Assembly: GCA_002083365.1 (NCBI GenBank)
Contig: LVWS01000019.1
Span: 32,268 to 96,267 of the forward strand
Reading direction: 5' to 3'
DNA from: Nitrospira sp. SG-bin1
GTDB taxonomy: Bacteria; Nitrospirota; Nitrospiria; Nitrospirales; Nitrospiraceae
DNA: 64,000 nt
Part shown: positions 35,532-43,452 of the stretch, piece by piece
Layout of the letters: each line of letters opens with the position of its first letter
Position numbering within the stretch: the stretch's first letter is position 1
The notes under the pieces: model-generated
What the model saw: the letters and a program-made list of their open reading frames with translations, nothing else
What the model was told of the DNA's origin: nothing
Databases searched by the model: none
Position numbers and translations under genes: made by a program

Positions 35532-36635
35532 ATGGCGACCAAGACAAAGAAAACCACAGTGGTCGAGAAAAAGCTGATCGGTCTGGCGGATATCGTCATC
35601 CAGGCGGCCGAGCGATCGAAGGATCCGACGTTTCAAATCCCGATCCGTGCCCTCTCGAATGTGTCCTTCAATGAACGGAAGGGCTTGATCGAGATGGGGG
35701 GGAAGAAACAGGAACGGTCGTTTTTCAACGTCGGCATGGCGAAGAAATTCATGCAAACGGTGCTGGTTGCCGACGCCCTCTCCGAATTGCAGCGGGCCGA
35801 TCTCACGACGTCGCTTCGTGAAATTTACTACCGCACGAAACATACGATCCAAGATTCACACGAAAATACGTTCGATACGCAGGATGAATCCGATCCGGTC
35901 ATTGAAGATCTGGAAGTGTCCCTGGCCGCCCTCCGAGAGGAACTGCATGTTCGAGCGGAGAACAGCGGCAGTATCGTCGGGCCGGTGGTCTTCGGCGATG
36001 ACGGCGATCGCGTCGACTGCTCCAAATTGGGCAAAGGCGGATACTCAGTCCCGTCGATCGTGGAACCGGAGTATTTAGAAATCCGGCGCTGTACCGCCGA
36101 TTTCGTGTTGCTCGTGGAAAAGGGCACGCAGTGGAACCGACTGTCGGAGGATAAGTTTTGGCGGCGCTACAACTGCATTCTTCTGACCGGCAATGGTCAG
36201 CCACCGCGTGGAGTGAGGCGCTTGGCCAGACGGCTCCATGAGGAACATCGGCTGCCGGTCTACGTATTGGTCGATAACGATCCGTGGGGATATTACATCT
36301 ATTCCGTCGTCAAACAGGGCTCGATCAATCTGGCATTTGAGAGCCAACGGATGGCGATCCCCAAGGCGAAGTTCATGGGTCTTTCAAGTGCCGATCCGGA
36401 GCACTATGAGCTGCCGCGCAACGTCGGCATCAAGCTCAACGAGAAAGACATTGCGCGCGCGAAAGAGTTGATGAACTATCAGTGGTTCCAGAAGCCGGCC
36501 TGGCAGGCCGAGATCAAGCGCATGCTGACCAGCGGGTTGAAGTACGAACTCGACGCATTGGCCAATAAAGACTTCCAGTATCTCACCAAAAAATATCTGC
36601 CCAAGAAACTTCAGGAACGGGATTGGCTCGACTGA
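35532..36635 (+). CDS. top6A: DNA topoisomerase VI subunit A
   Basis: 367 residues, usual length. The catalytic Tyr is in TSLREIYYRTKH (winged-helix CAP domain, about residue 97-98). The Toprim acidic residues are in LLVEKGTQW (Glu, about 195) and VLVDNDPWGYY (Asp-x-Asp). A GVRRLARRLHEEHRLPVY segment and NEKDIARAKELMNYQWF complete the Spo11/Top6A fold. Subunit A cuts both DNA strands, 5' ends bound to tyrosine; subunit B supplies ATP gating. It starts 6 bases after top6B (AGGA before the ATG), so the two are translationally coupled. All key residues are present, so this should be an active enzyme. Confidence 0.96.
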   Translation: MATKTKKTTVVEKKLIGLADIVIQAAERSKDPTFQIPIRALSNVSFNERKGLIEMGGKKQERSFFNVGMAKKFMQTVLVADALSELQRADLTTSLREIYYRTKHTIQDSHENTFDTQDESDPVIEDLEVSLAALREELHVRAENSGSIVGPVVFGDDGDRVDCSKLGKGGYSVPSIVEPEYLEIRRCTADFVLLVEKGTQWNRLSEDKFWRRYNCILLTGNGQPPRGVRRLARRLHEEHRLPVYVLVDNDPWGYYIYSVVKQGSINLAFESQRMAIPKAKFMGLSSADPEHYELPRNVGIKLNEKDIARAKELMNYQWFQKPAWQAEIKRMLTSGLKYELDALANKDFQYLTKKYLPKKLQERDWLD

Positions 36636-36669
36636 TTCCGATTCCTCGAACGAGCTCGGTGCAGCACCC

Positions 36670-38229
36670 ATGAGGACCCTGCCGGCCTGGACCTTGCCTC
36701 TTCGCGAGTGGCAGCATCGTGCGTTGTCGGCGGTCTGTTCCCATCAGACCAAAGACTTTTTGGCGATGGCGACGCCTGCGGCGGGGAAAACACGTTTTGC
36801 GCTCCGCGTCGCGCACGAGTTCGTGGCAAAGCGGGCAGCCGTCAGAGTGTTGGTCGTCTGTCCGACGAATCACCTGCGCACACAATGGTCGGATGCCGCG
36901 GGGAAGATCGGGTTGCAGCTTGATCCGACCCTGACCAACGAACAGGCCGCCGAAGCGCCGGACTACCATGGCGCGGTGGTCACTTATCAGCAAGTCTGTC
37001 TCGCGCCGGCGAGTTTCCAGCGGGTGTGCAAGAGCAAGAGGACCTTGCTCATCTTCGACGAGTTGCATCACGCCGGCGATGGGAAGAATTGGGGGAAAGC
37101 ACTGCGGTCGGCGTTCGAGCCGGCGGTGTTCCGGCTGATCCTCTCCGGAACTCCGTTTCGGTCGGACAACAATGCGATTCCCTTCATTCGCTATGAACAT
37201 GGAGAAAGTCGGGCCGATTTCGCCTATGGGTACACCGACGCGATTCGGGACAACGTCTGCCGCCCGATCGTCTTTCCGAGCTACGAAGGCGAGCTGAGTT
37301 GGTTGTCTGATGGCCGCGAACATCAGGCGACCTTTGAGGACGGGTTGACGTTCAACCGGCAGCGGGAGCGGTTAAAGACGGCACTCCTTCAAGATACCTG
37401 GCTTGGGCCGGTGATCACCGATGCCCATGCGCAGCTGACAAGGCTTCGCAAGCAGGAGCAACCGGATGCCGGCGGGCTCATCGTCTGCATGGATCAGGAC
37501 CATGCACGATGGGTGGCCGATTTGGTCGCTCGCGTGACCAGTACGAAGGCCGAAGTGGCCGTCTCGGACGATCCCGCCGCGTCGCGCACGATCGAGGAAT
37601 TCGCCGGTCACAAGAAGCAGCAGTGGCTCGTGGCGGTGAACATGGTGAGCGAAGGCGTGGATATCCCGCGGCTTCGCGTCGGTGTCTATGGAACGAACGT
37701 GATCACGGAAATGTATTTCCGACAAGTAGTCGGCCGGTTCGTTCGGATGCAGGACGGGTTGCCCAAACCGCAACGGGCCTGGCTCTATCTGCCGAAAGAT
37801 CCGATCCTCGTGCACTATGCCAAGCAGATCAAAGCAGAGCGCGATCACGTGTTGGAAGACATCATGCCGGCAGGGCAACGAGACCTCTTCGGTCGCGTCA
37901 CGGTCTCGACTAATGAGTACATGCCGCTGATGGCTGTCGCCAGGATGGATAGTTTGATCGGCGAAGAGGAGGCACGAGGGGAGGGCGACGCGGGTGCTGT
38001 TACTGAACGAACTGTGTCGCTCCATCAGCAGAAGGAAGATCTGCGAGATCTTCATCGAATGCTCGTCAGTGCCGTTTCCAGAACCAGCGGAATCGATCAT
38101 CGCCGGCTCAACGCGGAATTGATCGCCCGCACGGGAAGCCGCGTCGATCAGGCGACGACTGAGCAGCTTCGGAAGCGGATTCAACTCCTGGAGCGGTGGA
38201 AAGAGCGGGGATATGATGGGAAACGGTGA
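36670..38229 (+). CDS. SF2 DEAD/DEAH-type helicase in the topoisomerase VI operon
   Basis: 519 residues. Motifs: Q-like LREWQHRAL, Walker A TPAAGKT (about 37-43), Ia VLVVCPTNHLRTQW, DELH in LLIFDELHHAGD (about 122), III LSGTPFR, IV LIVCMDQDHARWVAD, V VNMVSEGVDIP and VI FRQVVGRFVR. This is an XPB/ComF-like or UvsW-like DNA translocase without an obvious nuclease domain. The C-terminus is helical (about 430-519) with a LLERWKERGY end. Gap to top6A is 34 bases on the same strand, so it is probably co-transcribed. It could load or pull DNA for topoisomerase VI or act in repair; the link is by context only. Confidence 0.88.
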   Translation: MRTLPAWTLPLREWQHRALSAVCSHQTKDFLAMATPAAGKTRFALRVAHEFVAKRAAVRVLVVCPTNHLRTQWSDAAGKIGLQLDPTLTNEQAAEAPDYHGAVVTYQQVCLAPASFQRVCKSKRTLLIFDELHHAGDGKNWGKALRSAFEPAVFRLILSGTPFRSDNNAIPFIRYEHGESRADFAYGYTDAIRDNVCRPIVFPSYEGELSWLSDGREHQATFEDGLTFNRQRERLKTALLQDTWLGPVITDAHAQLTRLRKQEQPDAGGLIVCMDQDHARWVADLVARVTSTKAEVAVSDDPAASRTIEEFAGHKKQQWLVAVNMVSEGVDIPRLRVGVYGTNVITEMYFRQVVGRFVRMQDGLPKPQRAWLYLPKDPILVHYAKQIKAERDHVLEDIMPAGQRDLFGRVTVSTNEYMPLMAVARMDSLIGEEEARGEGDAGAVTERTVSLHQQKEDLRDLHRMLVSAVSRTSGIDHRRLNAELIARTGSRVDQATTEQLRKRIQLLERWKERGYDGKR

Positions 38230-38249
38230 GGGAGTTCCGTGTTGGCTGA

Positions 38250-38531
38250 TCAGTTCGTGACTACTTCTTTGTCGCGTAGGTGTTTGTCGAATATCAAAGG
38301 TCCAAACGAGAGAAGAGAGGCCAGAAACGCAGAGAACGAAAACCTGTTATCCCATTGATGTGTGGCCCGGAGCTTGGCCAACTGGCGGAGGTAGAGCAGA
38401 AATAAAATTCCGTGAATAGCCCCTACGACAGTCACGACCCTCGGCATCCCCCATTAAATACTTAAATACTTCATCAGCATCGCGATAAACAGCAACAGTA
38501 GAAATGAACTCCCTTCAGCCAAGCCGGTCAT
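38250..38531 (-). pseudogene. DUF3817 small membrane protein, interrupted by TAA
   Basis: Reading on the minus strand from about the ATG at 38531: MTGLAEGSSFLLLLFIAM, then MLMKYLSI, a TAA at 38456-38454, and in the same frame WGMPRVVTVVGAIHGILFLLY continuing to KHLRDKEVVTN. The two pieces together match the DUF3817 build: 'R-x-x-G-x-x-EG-x-S-FLLLLFIAM-x-x-KY' in front and 'V-G-x-x-HG-x-LF-x-LY' behind. In-frame codons before that ATG (IRRFR) also fit the family. A single TAA in the loop splits the gene. The second part alone (65 residues from 38447) could be translated but would lack the first helix. Read-through or restart cannot be excluded. Confidence 0.72.
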
Positions 38532-38756
38532 CCTGAATCGTCGGATCTGACTCCTCTACGCCATAATTCCTTCATGATATCGCCTGGACAGGCCTGGTAC
38601 GGCTCCGAACCGGCGGGCATTGTCGGGAACTTTTGAACAAGTGTCAATCCGGTTGGATGCCCGGTGGTTTGACAGGTCCTTGGAGCCAAGGCATAGAGGC
38701 TATCTTTCCCGATAGAGGAGACGTTCATCTCTTGACCACCATGGTCCCTGCCCCTC

Positions 38757-39107
38757 TCATCCGTTGACGCTTCCGCTCTCGTTCGTCGGACGATGGACTT
38801 CCGCCCCGTGCTGTAGCGCCCATTCGTGCATAGCCGCCAGCACCGGTTCAAGCGACCGCCCGAGCGGCGTCAGTCTATATTCGACGCGCGGAGGAATCTC
38901 GCCGAAGTCTTCTCGCTCCACCAAGCCGTCCGCCTCCATCTCCTTGAGTTGTTTGGCCAGCGTCCGATGCGTGATGCCGGACAGGTCCCGTTGGAGCTGA
39001 TTAAACCGTCGGTCACCTTGGAGCAGCCAAAAAATCACCATCACCTTCCAACGGCCCGAGATCACGTCGAGCGTGATTTCAGTCGGGCAACCGACTTGTT
39101 TGGTCAT
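38757..39107 (-). CDS. HxlR-family transcriptional regulator
   Basis: 116 residues. The winged helix-turn-helix is typical: CPTEITLDVISGRWKVMVIFWLL, then RRFNQLQRDLSGITHRTLAKQLKEME, DGLVEREDFGEIPPRVEYRLTPLGRSLEPVL. HxlR proteins are small DNA-binding homodimers, often responding to aldehydes, quinones or redox state; a Cys in the N-terminus (VGCPTE) may be the sensor, as in many of this group. It diverges from pirin, whose gene it probably controls. A 118-base spacer lies between and contains a direct repeat that could be its operator. Confidence 0.93.
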   Translation of the reverse strand: MTKQVGCPTEITLDVISGRWKVMVIFWLLQGDRRFNQLQRDLSGITHRTLAKQLKEMEADGLVEREDFGEIPPRVEYRLTPLGRSLEPVLAAMHEWALQHGAEVHRPTNESGSVNG

Positions 39108-39122
39108 AACGGTATCCTCGGA

Positions 39123-39154
39123 GACCGTACTTGAGAAGCCTGTGGACCGTGCTT
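39123..39154. repeat. Direct repeat between HxlR and pirin genes
   Basis: GACCGTACTT at 39123-39132 and GACCGTGCTT at 39145-39154, 22 bases apart (two helical turns), in the divergent spacer. Position and spacing suggest an HxlR binding site. Confidence 0.45.
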
Positions 39155-39231
39155 AGTATCTTACATAGGCGCGTCGGAGAATTCTCTCGCGGCGCGCGTC
39201 TTCATTTAGAGTGTAAACCGGAGGCATGAAC

Positions 39232-40098
39232 ATGAAGAAGATCGCACAGGTTATGCGTGCCAATGGCCGCCACTGGGTCGGCGACGGCTTCCCCGTCCGC
39301 TCGCTCTTCTTCTACGGCGGCGATGCGCAGGCTATCAGCCCATTCCTACTCTTTGACTATGCCGGGCCCCACGTCTTTGAGCCGGCAAACAGCCCCCGCG
39401 GTGTCGGGCAGCACCCCCATCGCGGCTTTGAGACCGTCACCATCGTATACGACGGCGAGGTTTCGCATCGGGACTCGACGGGGGCAGGCGGCACGATCGG
39501 CCCTGGCGACGTGCAGTGGATGACTGCCGCAGGCGGCATTATTCACGAGGAGTTTCATTCCGAGGCCTTCACCAAGACCGGTGGCCCATTCCGGATGGTC
39601 CAGTTGTGGGTGAACTTGCCGGCAAAGGATAAAATGGCGCCCGCCGGTTACCAGTCGATTACCAATGCCGACATTCCGGCCGTCGATCTCGATCAGGGCG
39701 TCGGCCGGGTGCGCGTCATCGCAGGCAACTTCGCAAGCACACGAGGCCCAGCGCGTACATTCAGCCCGGTGAATGTCTGGGATGTCCGGCTTAACCGAAA
39801 CGCTGATCTCGTCCTTGACGTGCCTGAAGGCCATACAGCGATGATCGCGACGCTATCCGGCCATGTGACGATCAATGGCAGCGAACAGGCAGGGGAGGCG
39901 GAGGTCATCCGCTTCGAGCGAGATGGCTCGAAGGTCACTATTCATGCCGATGGCGACAGCATAGTACTGGTGCTAACGGGTGAACCGATTAAAGAGCCGG
40001 TTGTCGGCCACGGTCCTTTCGTTATGAATAGCGAGGCGGAGATCCGTCAAGCCATCGACGACTTTAACCGAGGCCGTTTCGGGCAGGTCGCGTATTGA
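39232..40098 (+). CDS. Pirin family protein
   Basis: 288 residues from the ATG at 39232 (GGAGG seven bases upstream; the ATG at 39226 is one base after GGAGG and too near). Bicupin fold. The metal site of the N-terminal cupin is HPHRGFETVTIVYDGEVSHRDSTG (His, His, and later His-Glu in GGIIHEEFH). Some pirins are quercetin 2,3-dioxygenases, others act as redox co-regulators. Iron ligands are all present. The C-terminal cupin is degenerate. Regulated probably by the divergent HxlR gene. Confidence 0.92.
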   Translation: MKKIAQVMRANGRHWVGDGFPVRSLFFYGGDAQAISPFLLFDYAGPHVFEPANSPRGVGQHPHRGFETVTIVYDGEVSHRDSTGAGGTIGPGDVQWMTAAGGIIHEEFHSEAFTKTGGPFRMVQLWVNLPAKDKMAPAGYQSITNADIPAVDLDQGVGRVRVIAGNFASTRGPARTFSPVNVWDVRLNRNADLVLDVPEGHTAMIATLSGHVTINGSEQAGEAEVIRFERDGSKVTIHADGDSIVLVLTGEPIKEPVVGHGPFVMNSEAEIRQAIDDFNRGRFGQVAY

Positions 40099-40186
40099 AT
40101 CGCATTGCGTCGCCCGACAGGGCGACGCAGCGGTGTGGTCAACTGGATCAATACGAGACATCTTCCATGGCCGCTCAGACCGAAAG

Positions 40187-40321
40187 ATGAAAAATGTTGG
40201 CAGGGGAAAACTTTACCGCCAGGCGAATGCCGATGAGTGGCGATCGATTGCACAAATGCGCGACCGTCTGATCCACGGTTATTTTGGGGTAGATCATTAT
40301 CCCGTATGGGATCGGGTGCAC
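40187..40321 (+). pseudogene. C-terminal remnant of a HepT (DUF86) toxin
   Basis: The piece EWRSIAQMRDRLIHGYFGVD followed by HYPVWDRV matches the C-terminal third of HepT/DUF86 RNase toxins, including the R-x4-H-x-Y catalytic motif (RDRLIHGY). The upstream two thirds and the MntA antitoxin gene are absent, so this is a relic. It sits between pirin and an exonuclease/phosphatase-family gene, with no complete reading frame. Confidence 0.7.
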
Positions 40322-40337
40322 TCTGGTACACCCTCCT

Positions 40338-41375
40338 TTAATGAGCGTTCGTATCCGGCAGCCGGCTGATTCGTGGCCGGTCGAGAGAGACAAACTCGAT
40401 ATCTGCCACCACGCCGCGATGATCGGATGGCCAGAGGGCGTCGCCGTTCGGCAGGCGACCGGGTTGGTCGAATGCCAGACGGCTTGAATGCACGACCGGA
40501 CTCTTATCGCTGTTTCCGTCGAACAAGAAAATAAAATCGACGCGGCGATCGGCGGTGGGCCATTCGACGTAGATGTTTTGCCAAACGGTCCCACCCGATA
40601 CTCCGGGATTCGCGGCTCGGAAGACATCGATGAATCCCGGCTCTTTTTGCCATCCGGTGAGGACCGCAGATTGCTCTCCGGTATTCAAGTCGCCCATTAA
40701 GATCGCGCGTCCGGTCCCTCGGTGTTGACGGAACAGTTCTCCGACGCGCTGGAGCTGGCATTCATCTCCTTTCGACGTATGGGCGGAAAAAACATGGATC
40801 GGCCCATCCGGCGCCTTGATTTCAGCCCGCAGCAGGATGCGGGGATCCATGCGACGATGGCACCGAGGCAAGTCGTAGACCTCCGAGGCGACGATGGGAT
40901 AGCGACTCAAAATAGCCGGTCCCTCTTTGAAACCGATGGCGGCGGTGATCAGCCGATCCAAGGGACTGATGCCGAAGATATGTTCCGTTGCGGGAGCAAA
41001 GACCATCTGGTACCCAAGCGCATCAGCGATTCGTTGCGGCACGTTGCCATGCTTTCGGCTGTCCGATGCTTCTTGCAGCGCGATCACGTCCGGTTGCAAC
41101 CGGCGCAGTTCCTGGATGGTCAGGTCGAGTCGTTCGGCGAGATGGGTGCCGCTCTCGAAGAACCCTGACCATGGCCCATCGTGCAGCAAGTTGTAGGTCA
41201 GCACACGCAACGGGCCAGGCTGGCTTTGAGCTTGGACTGCCGCCGGTTCATGAATCAGAGCCGTCAGCAGAACAAAGACGACCCACAACGGCAGGAGGAT
41301 CCATCGTGTCGTAGGAGAGGCAGAGCGGCTATAGGTCGGAACCGGTGAGCTGGTTGTAGACATCCATCGACTCAT
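40338..41375 (-). CDS. Exported endonuclease/exonuclease/phosphatase-family protein
   Basis: 345 residues with a hydrophobic export signal (WILLPLWVVFVLLTALI, about 25-42). EEP-fold motifs are seen: VLTYNLLHDGPW (metal Asn), DVIALQEASD (catalytic Glu), HVFSAHTSKGD (His), ILMGDLNTGEQSA (Asp-x-Asn), and DFIFLF with LWPSDHRGVVADIE (final Asp-His). All metal and catalytic residues are present, so it is likely active. DNase-I-like folds include nucleases, sphingomyelinases and phosphoinositide phosphatases; the substrate cannot be told. The location would be periplasmic or extracellular. Confidence 0.85.
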   Translation of the reverse strand: MSRWMSTTSSPVPTYSRSASPTTRWILLPLWVVFVLLTALIHEPAAVQAQSQPGPLRVLTYNLLHDGPWSGFFESGTHLAERLDLTIQELRRLQPDVIALQEASDSRKHGNVPQRIADALGYQMVFAPATEHIFGISPLDRLITAAIGFKEGPAILSRYPIVASEVYDLPRCHRRMDPRILLRAEIKAPDGPIHVFSAHTSKGDECQLQRVGELFRQHRGTGRAILMGDLNTGEQSAVLTGWQKEPGFIDVFRAANPGVSGGTVWQNIYVEWPTADRRVDFIFLFDGNSDKSPVVHSSRLAFDQPGRLPNGDALWPSDHRGVVADIEFVSLDRPRISRLPDTNAH

Positions 41376-41432
41376 AGACGGCCGGGGAATCCCCGAGTAG
41401 GCAACGATGCCGTTATACGATATCGTCAGAGC

Positions 41433-41756
41433 ATGCGATGGTGGATGATTATACTCTTGTCATTTGGATATGTCTTATCCGCGTCGGCGGCGGATGTCAC
41501 GCCTCCGTCCCAATCGCCTCCATCAATAACCTCTCCCGACACTTCAACGGAGAAGTCACAGCCGGATGGTCCCCCGAGTATGAGTGACCCAGGGATGGTG
41601 AAACAGCCTGAGACGGTTCCTCATCCGGATTCTGTCGCCACTCCGCCAGTGATCGACCCCAAGATGGCCGTCGATCCTGAAGCGAGGACCGAAGAGGAGC
41701 GACATCCCATGCTCCCTCCTCGGCAAGCTTCGCCGCCGAGACAGGAGGCACGATAG
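41433..41756 (+). CDS. Small Pro-rich exported protein
   Basis: 107 residues: signal peptide MRWWMIILLSFGYVLSASA and a Pro/Ser/Glu/Thr-rich mature part with many PPSxxP units, low complexity and no cysteines. Probably disordered in the periplasm or cell wall. Function unknown. The next gene begins 5 bases after the stop. Confidence 0.55.
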   Translation: MRWWMIILLSFGYVLSASAADVTPPSQSPPSITSPDTSTEKSQPDGPPSMSDPGMVKQPETVPHPDSVATPPVIDPKMAVDPEARTEEERHPMLPPRQASPPRQEAR

Positions 41757-41761
41757 AGACT

Positions 41762-42034
41762 ATGTCCATCAGTCCTGATGCTCAACAAGACATGAAGGAC
41801 ATGGTGGTGGCCGGATGTCGTGTACAGTTGGTCTTTCAGCGACAGGAGTCCGACAAATGGAGCGGGCAAGGAACCGTGCGTTGCGGGTTAGACGAGAATG
41901 CCGCCGAACGATCGTTTCGGACCGGCTCATATGGCACGCGTGACGAGGTGGAAGAAGAAGCGCTGAGACGAGTGGCCGATTTGTTGGGAAACAATGTCGA
42001 TCGGAACACCAGTCGAGTGAATAACTGGAGCTGA
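41762..42034 (+). CDS. Conserved-looking small cytoplasmic protein, unknown function
   Basis: 90 residues. VVAGCRVQLVFQRQESDKWSGQGTVRCGLDEN followed by RSFRTGSYGTRDEVEEEALRRVADLLGNNVD looks like a compact alpha+beta domain: strand, strand, 'T/S-x-x-Y-x-T-R-x-E-V-E', helix. No family is assigned. No strong Shine-Dalgarno at spacing. It lies in a co-directional run with peroxiredoxin, so probably shares its transcript. Confidence 0.55.
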   Translation: MSISPDAQQDMKDMVVAGCRVQLVFQRQESDKWSGQGTVRCGLDENAAERSFRTGSYGTRDEVEEEALRRVADLLGNNVDRNTSRVNNWS

Positions 42035-42051
42035 TACGGGAGAGGAACTCA

Positions 42052-42618
42052 ATGCCGATGATCGGACAACTGATCCCGGAAGGGACCTATCAGGCTTATC
42101 ATCGAAACGAAATCCAACCGATAGCGTTGCGGAGTTACCAAGGGCGTTGGCTGGGGTTGGTGTTCTATCCCGGTGACTTTACGTTCATCTGTCCGACCGA
42201 GCTCGAGGACCTGGGCATGTTGTACCCGGAGTTTCAGAAGCTGAATGCGGAGGTGCTGGGCATCAGTTCGGATTCCGTGTACGTGCATAAAGCCTGGCGC
42301 GACACGTCTCCCGCGGTCAAAGATTTGCCTTTTCCGTTGGTCGCCGATCCTGGAGGACGCTTGGCCCAGCGGCTTGGCGTCTATCTCCCGCAGGACGGAG
42401 TGGCACTGCGGGGCAGCTTTCTCTTTGATCCGGACGGGAAGCTGTGCGTCTATGAGGTGCATAATAATTCCATCGGGCGTAACATGGAAGAGCTGCTTCG
42501 CAAACTGCAGGCCGCTATCTTCGTTCGCGACAACGGTGGTGTCGAAGTATGCCCGGCAGGATGGAAGCCGGGTGAAAAGACCTTGAAACCAGACCTCGAT
42601 CTAGTCGGGAAAATCTGA
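42052..42618 (+). CDS. 2-Cys peroxiredoxin (AhpC/TSA family)
   Basis: 188 residues. Peroxidatic Cys in PGDFTFICPTELEDL (about residue 46) and resolving Cys in GVEVCPAGWKPG near residue 166, so a typical 2-Cys enzyme. It reduces H2O2 and alkyl hydroperoxides in the cytoplasm. The motif RGSFLFDPDGKL and HNNSIGRNMEELLRKLQA are AhpC-like. GAGAGGA precedes the ATG by 5 bases. The AhpF reductase is not present nearby; the small CxxC protein at 43007 may be a reductant candidate, by proximity only. Confidence 0.93.
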   Translation: MPMIGQLIPEGTYQAYHRNEIQPIALRSYQGRWLGLVFYPGDFTFICPTELEDLGMLYPEFQKLNAEVLGISSDSVYVHKAWRDTSPAVKDLPFPLVADPGGRLAQRLGVYLPQDGVALRGSFLFDPDGKLCVYEVHNNSIGRNMEELLRKLQAAIFVRDNGGVEVCPAGWKPGEKTLKPDLDLVGKI

Positions 42619-42911
42619 TGCGCGAGGGAACCATGGATTCGATGGGCAGAAGATCGTTCGTCCTCATCGTCGGGATAGGCCTCGTGACCTGCCTCGGTTG
42701 CATACCGAAGGAGACTCAAAACTCTCTGGCTCAACATACGGGACAAGCGGGGAGCACCATCGTGAGAACGGAGCCTCCCTACCATCATTCTCCCAATACT
42801 GCCGGTAACATCGTGGCCCCGCCAGGAAATCCGGCAGGGAATCCTGCCGGATCGCCTCCCATCATTAACGGCACGGAGAATCAGTCTGCCGGATGGCCGG
42901 CAGGGCGGTAA
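42618..42911 (+). CDS. Small lipoprotein, Gly/Pro/Asn-rich
   Basis: 97 residues. The stop of the peroxiredoxin gene overlaps this ATG (TGATG). The lipobox VTCLGC with preceding hydrophobic stretch SFVLIVGIGL predicts a lipoprotein; later in-frame ATGs (42633, 42642) would give a shorter, more usual signal. The remainder is unstructured, with repeats such as GNPAGNPAG and GNIVAPPGN. Function unknown; probably outer-membrane associated. Confidence 0.55.
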   Translation: MREGTMDSMGRRSFVLIVGIGLVTCLGCIPKETQNSLAQHTGQAGSTIVRTEPPYHHSPNTAGNIVAPPGNPAGNPAGSPPIINGTENQSAGWPAGR

Positions 42912-43006
42912 CCTTCTGCTTGCAAAATCTCCGTGCGTGCTCCTTGCACCGACTTTTCAGCCGATGCTAAGATCTGGCTCAGTCTTCACTCGCCTCGTGG
43001 AGTGCT

Positions 43007-43273
43007 ATGCCGAATATCACGTTGCTCGTGTCGCCGAGTTGTGGAGCCTGTCCTTCCGCGAAGAGCCTCTGGAAGCAGTTGCGTGTGAAGTACAGCTTCT
43101 CTTATCGCGAAGTAGATATCACCACAAAGGATGGACAGGAACTGGCTGACCGCCATTCTGTCAGAGCCGTCCCGGCAACGATCATCGACGGACGGTTGAC
43201 CTTTGTCGGGGTGCCGAGCCGAGAAAGCGCGGAAAAGGCCATTCAATTGAAGATCAAACAACGGGAAGGGTAG
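43007..43273 (+). CDS. Glutaredoxin-like thioredoxin-fold protein
   Basis: 88 residues with an early CGAC active site (SPSCGACPSAKSLW), the AVPATIIDG cis-proline segment and a final helix RESAEKAIQLKIKQ. Likely a cytoplasmic thiol-disulfide oxidoreductase of the NrdH/small thioredoxin type, candidate electron donor for the peroxiredoxin. The start follows TGGAGTGCT. Confidence 0.82.
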   Translation: MPNITLLVSPSCGACPSAKSLWKQLRVKYSFSYREVDITTKDGQELADRHSVRAVPATIIDGRLTFVGVPSRESAEKAIQLKIKQREG

Positions 43274-43280
43274 GGACGCC

Positions 43281-43436
43281 ATGGATGAAGATGATATTGA
43301 ACTGCCGGTCCTTCCTAGAATCGATAAGGGGCCTCCCCCGGATTGTCCGATCTGCGGCGATCCCATGTCCTTCATCGACGGCGATTGGGCCTGTGTCGAT
43401 TGCAACGGCGAGCTCTTGGGACCAGAGACCGGGTAG
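43281..43436 (+). CDS. 51-residue zinc-ribbon protein
   Basis: The reading frame MDEDDIELPVLPRIDKG, then CPICGDPMSFIDG, WACVDCNGELLGPE. Two CxxC pairs, CPIC and CVDC, form a single rubredoxin-like zinc ribbon. The gene starts 7 bases after the previous stop and ends 16 bases before addB, so it is part of the same run. Function unknown. Confidence 0.65.
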   Translation: MDEDDIELPVLPRIDKGPPPDCPICGDPMSFIDGDWACVDCNGELLGPETG

Positions 43437-43452
43437 CGTACAATGACCCGCT

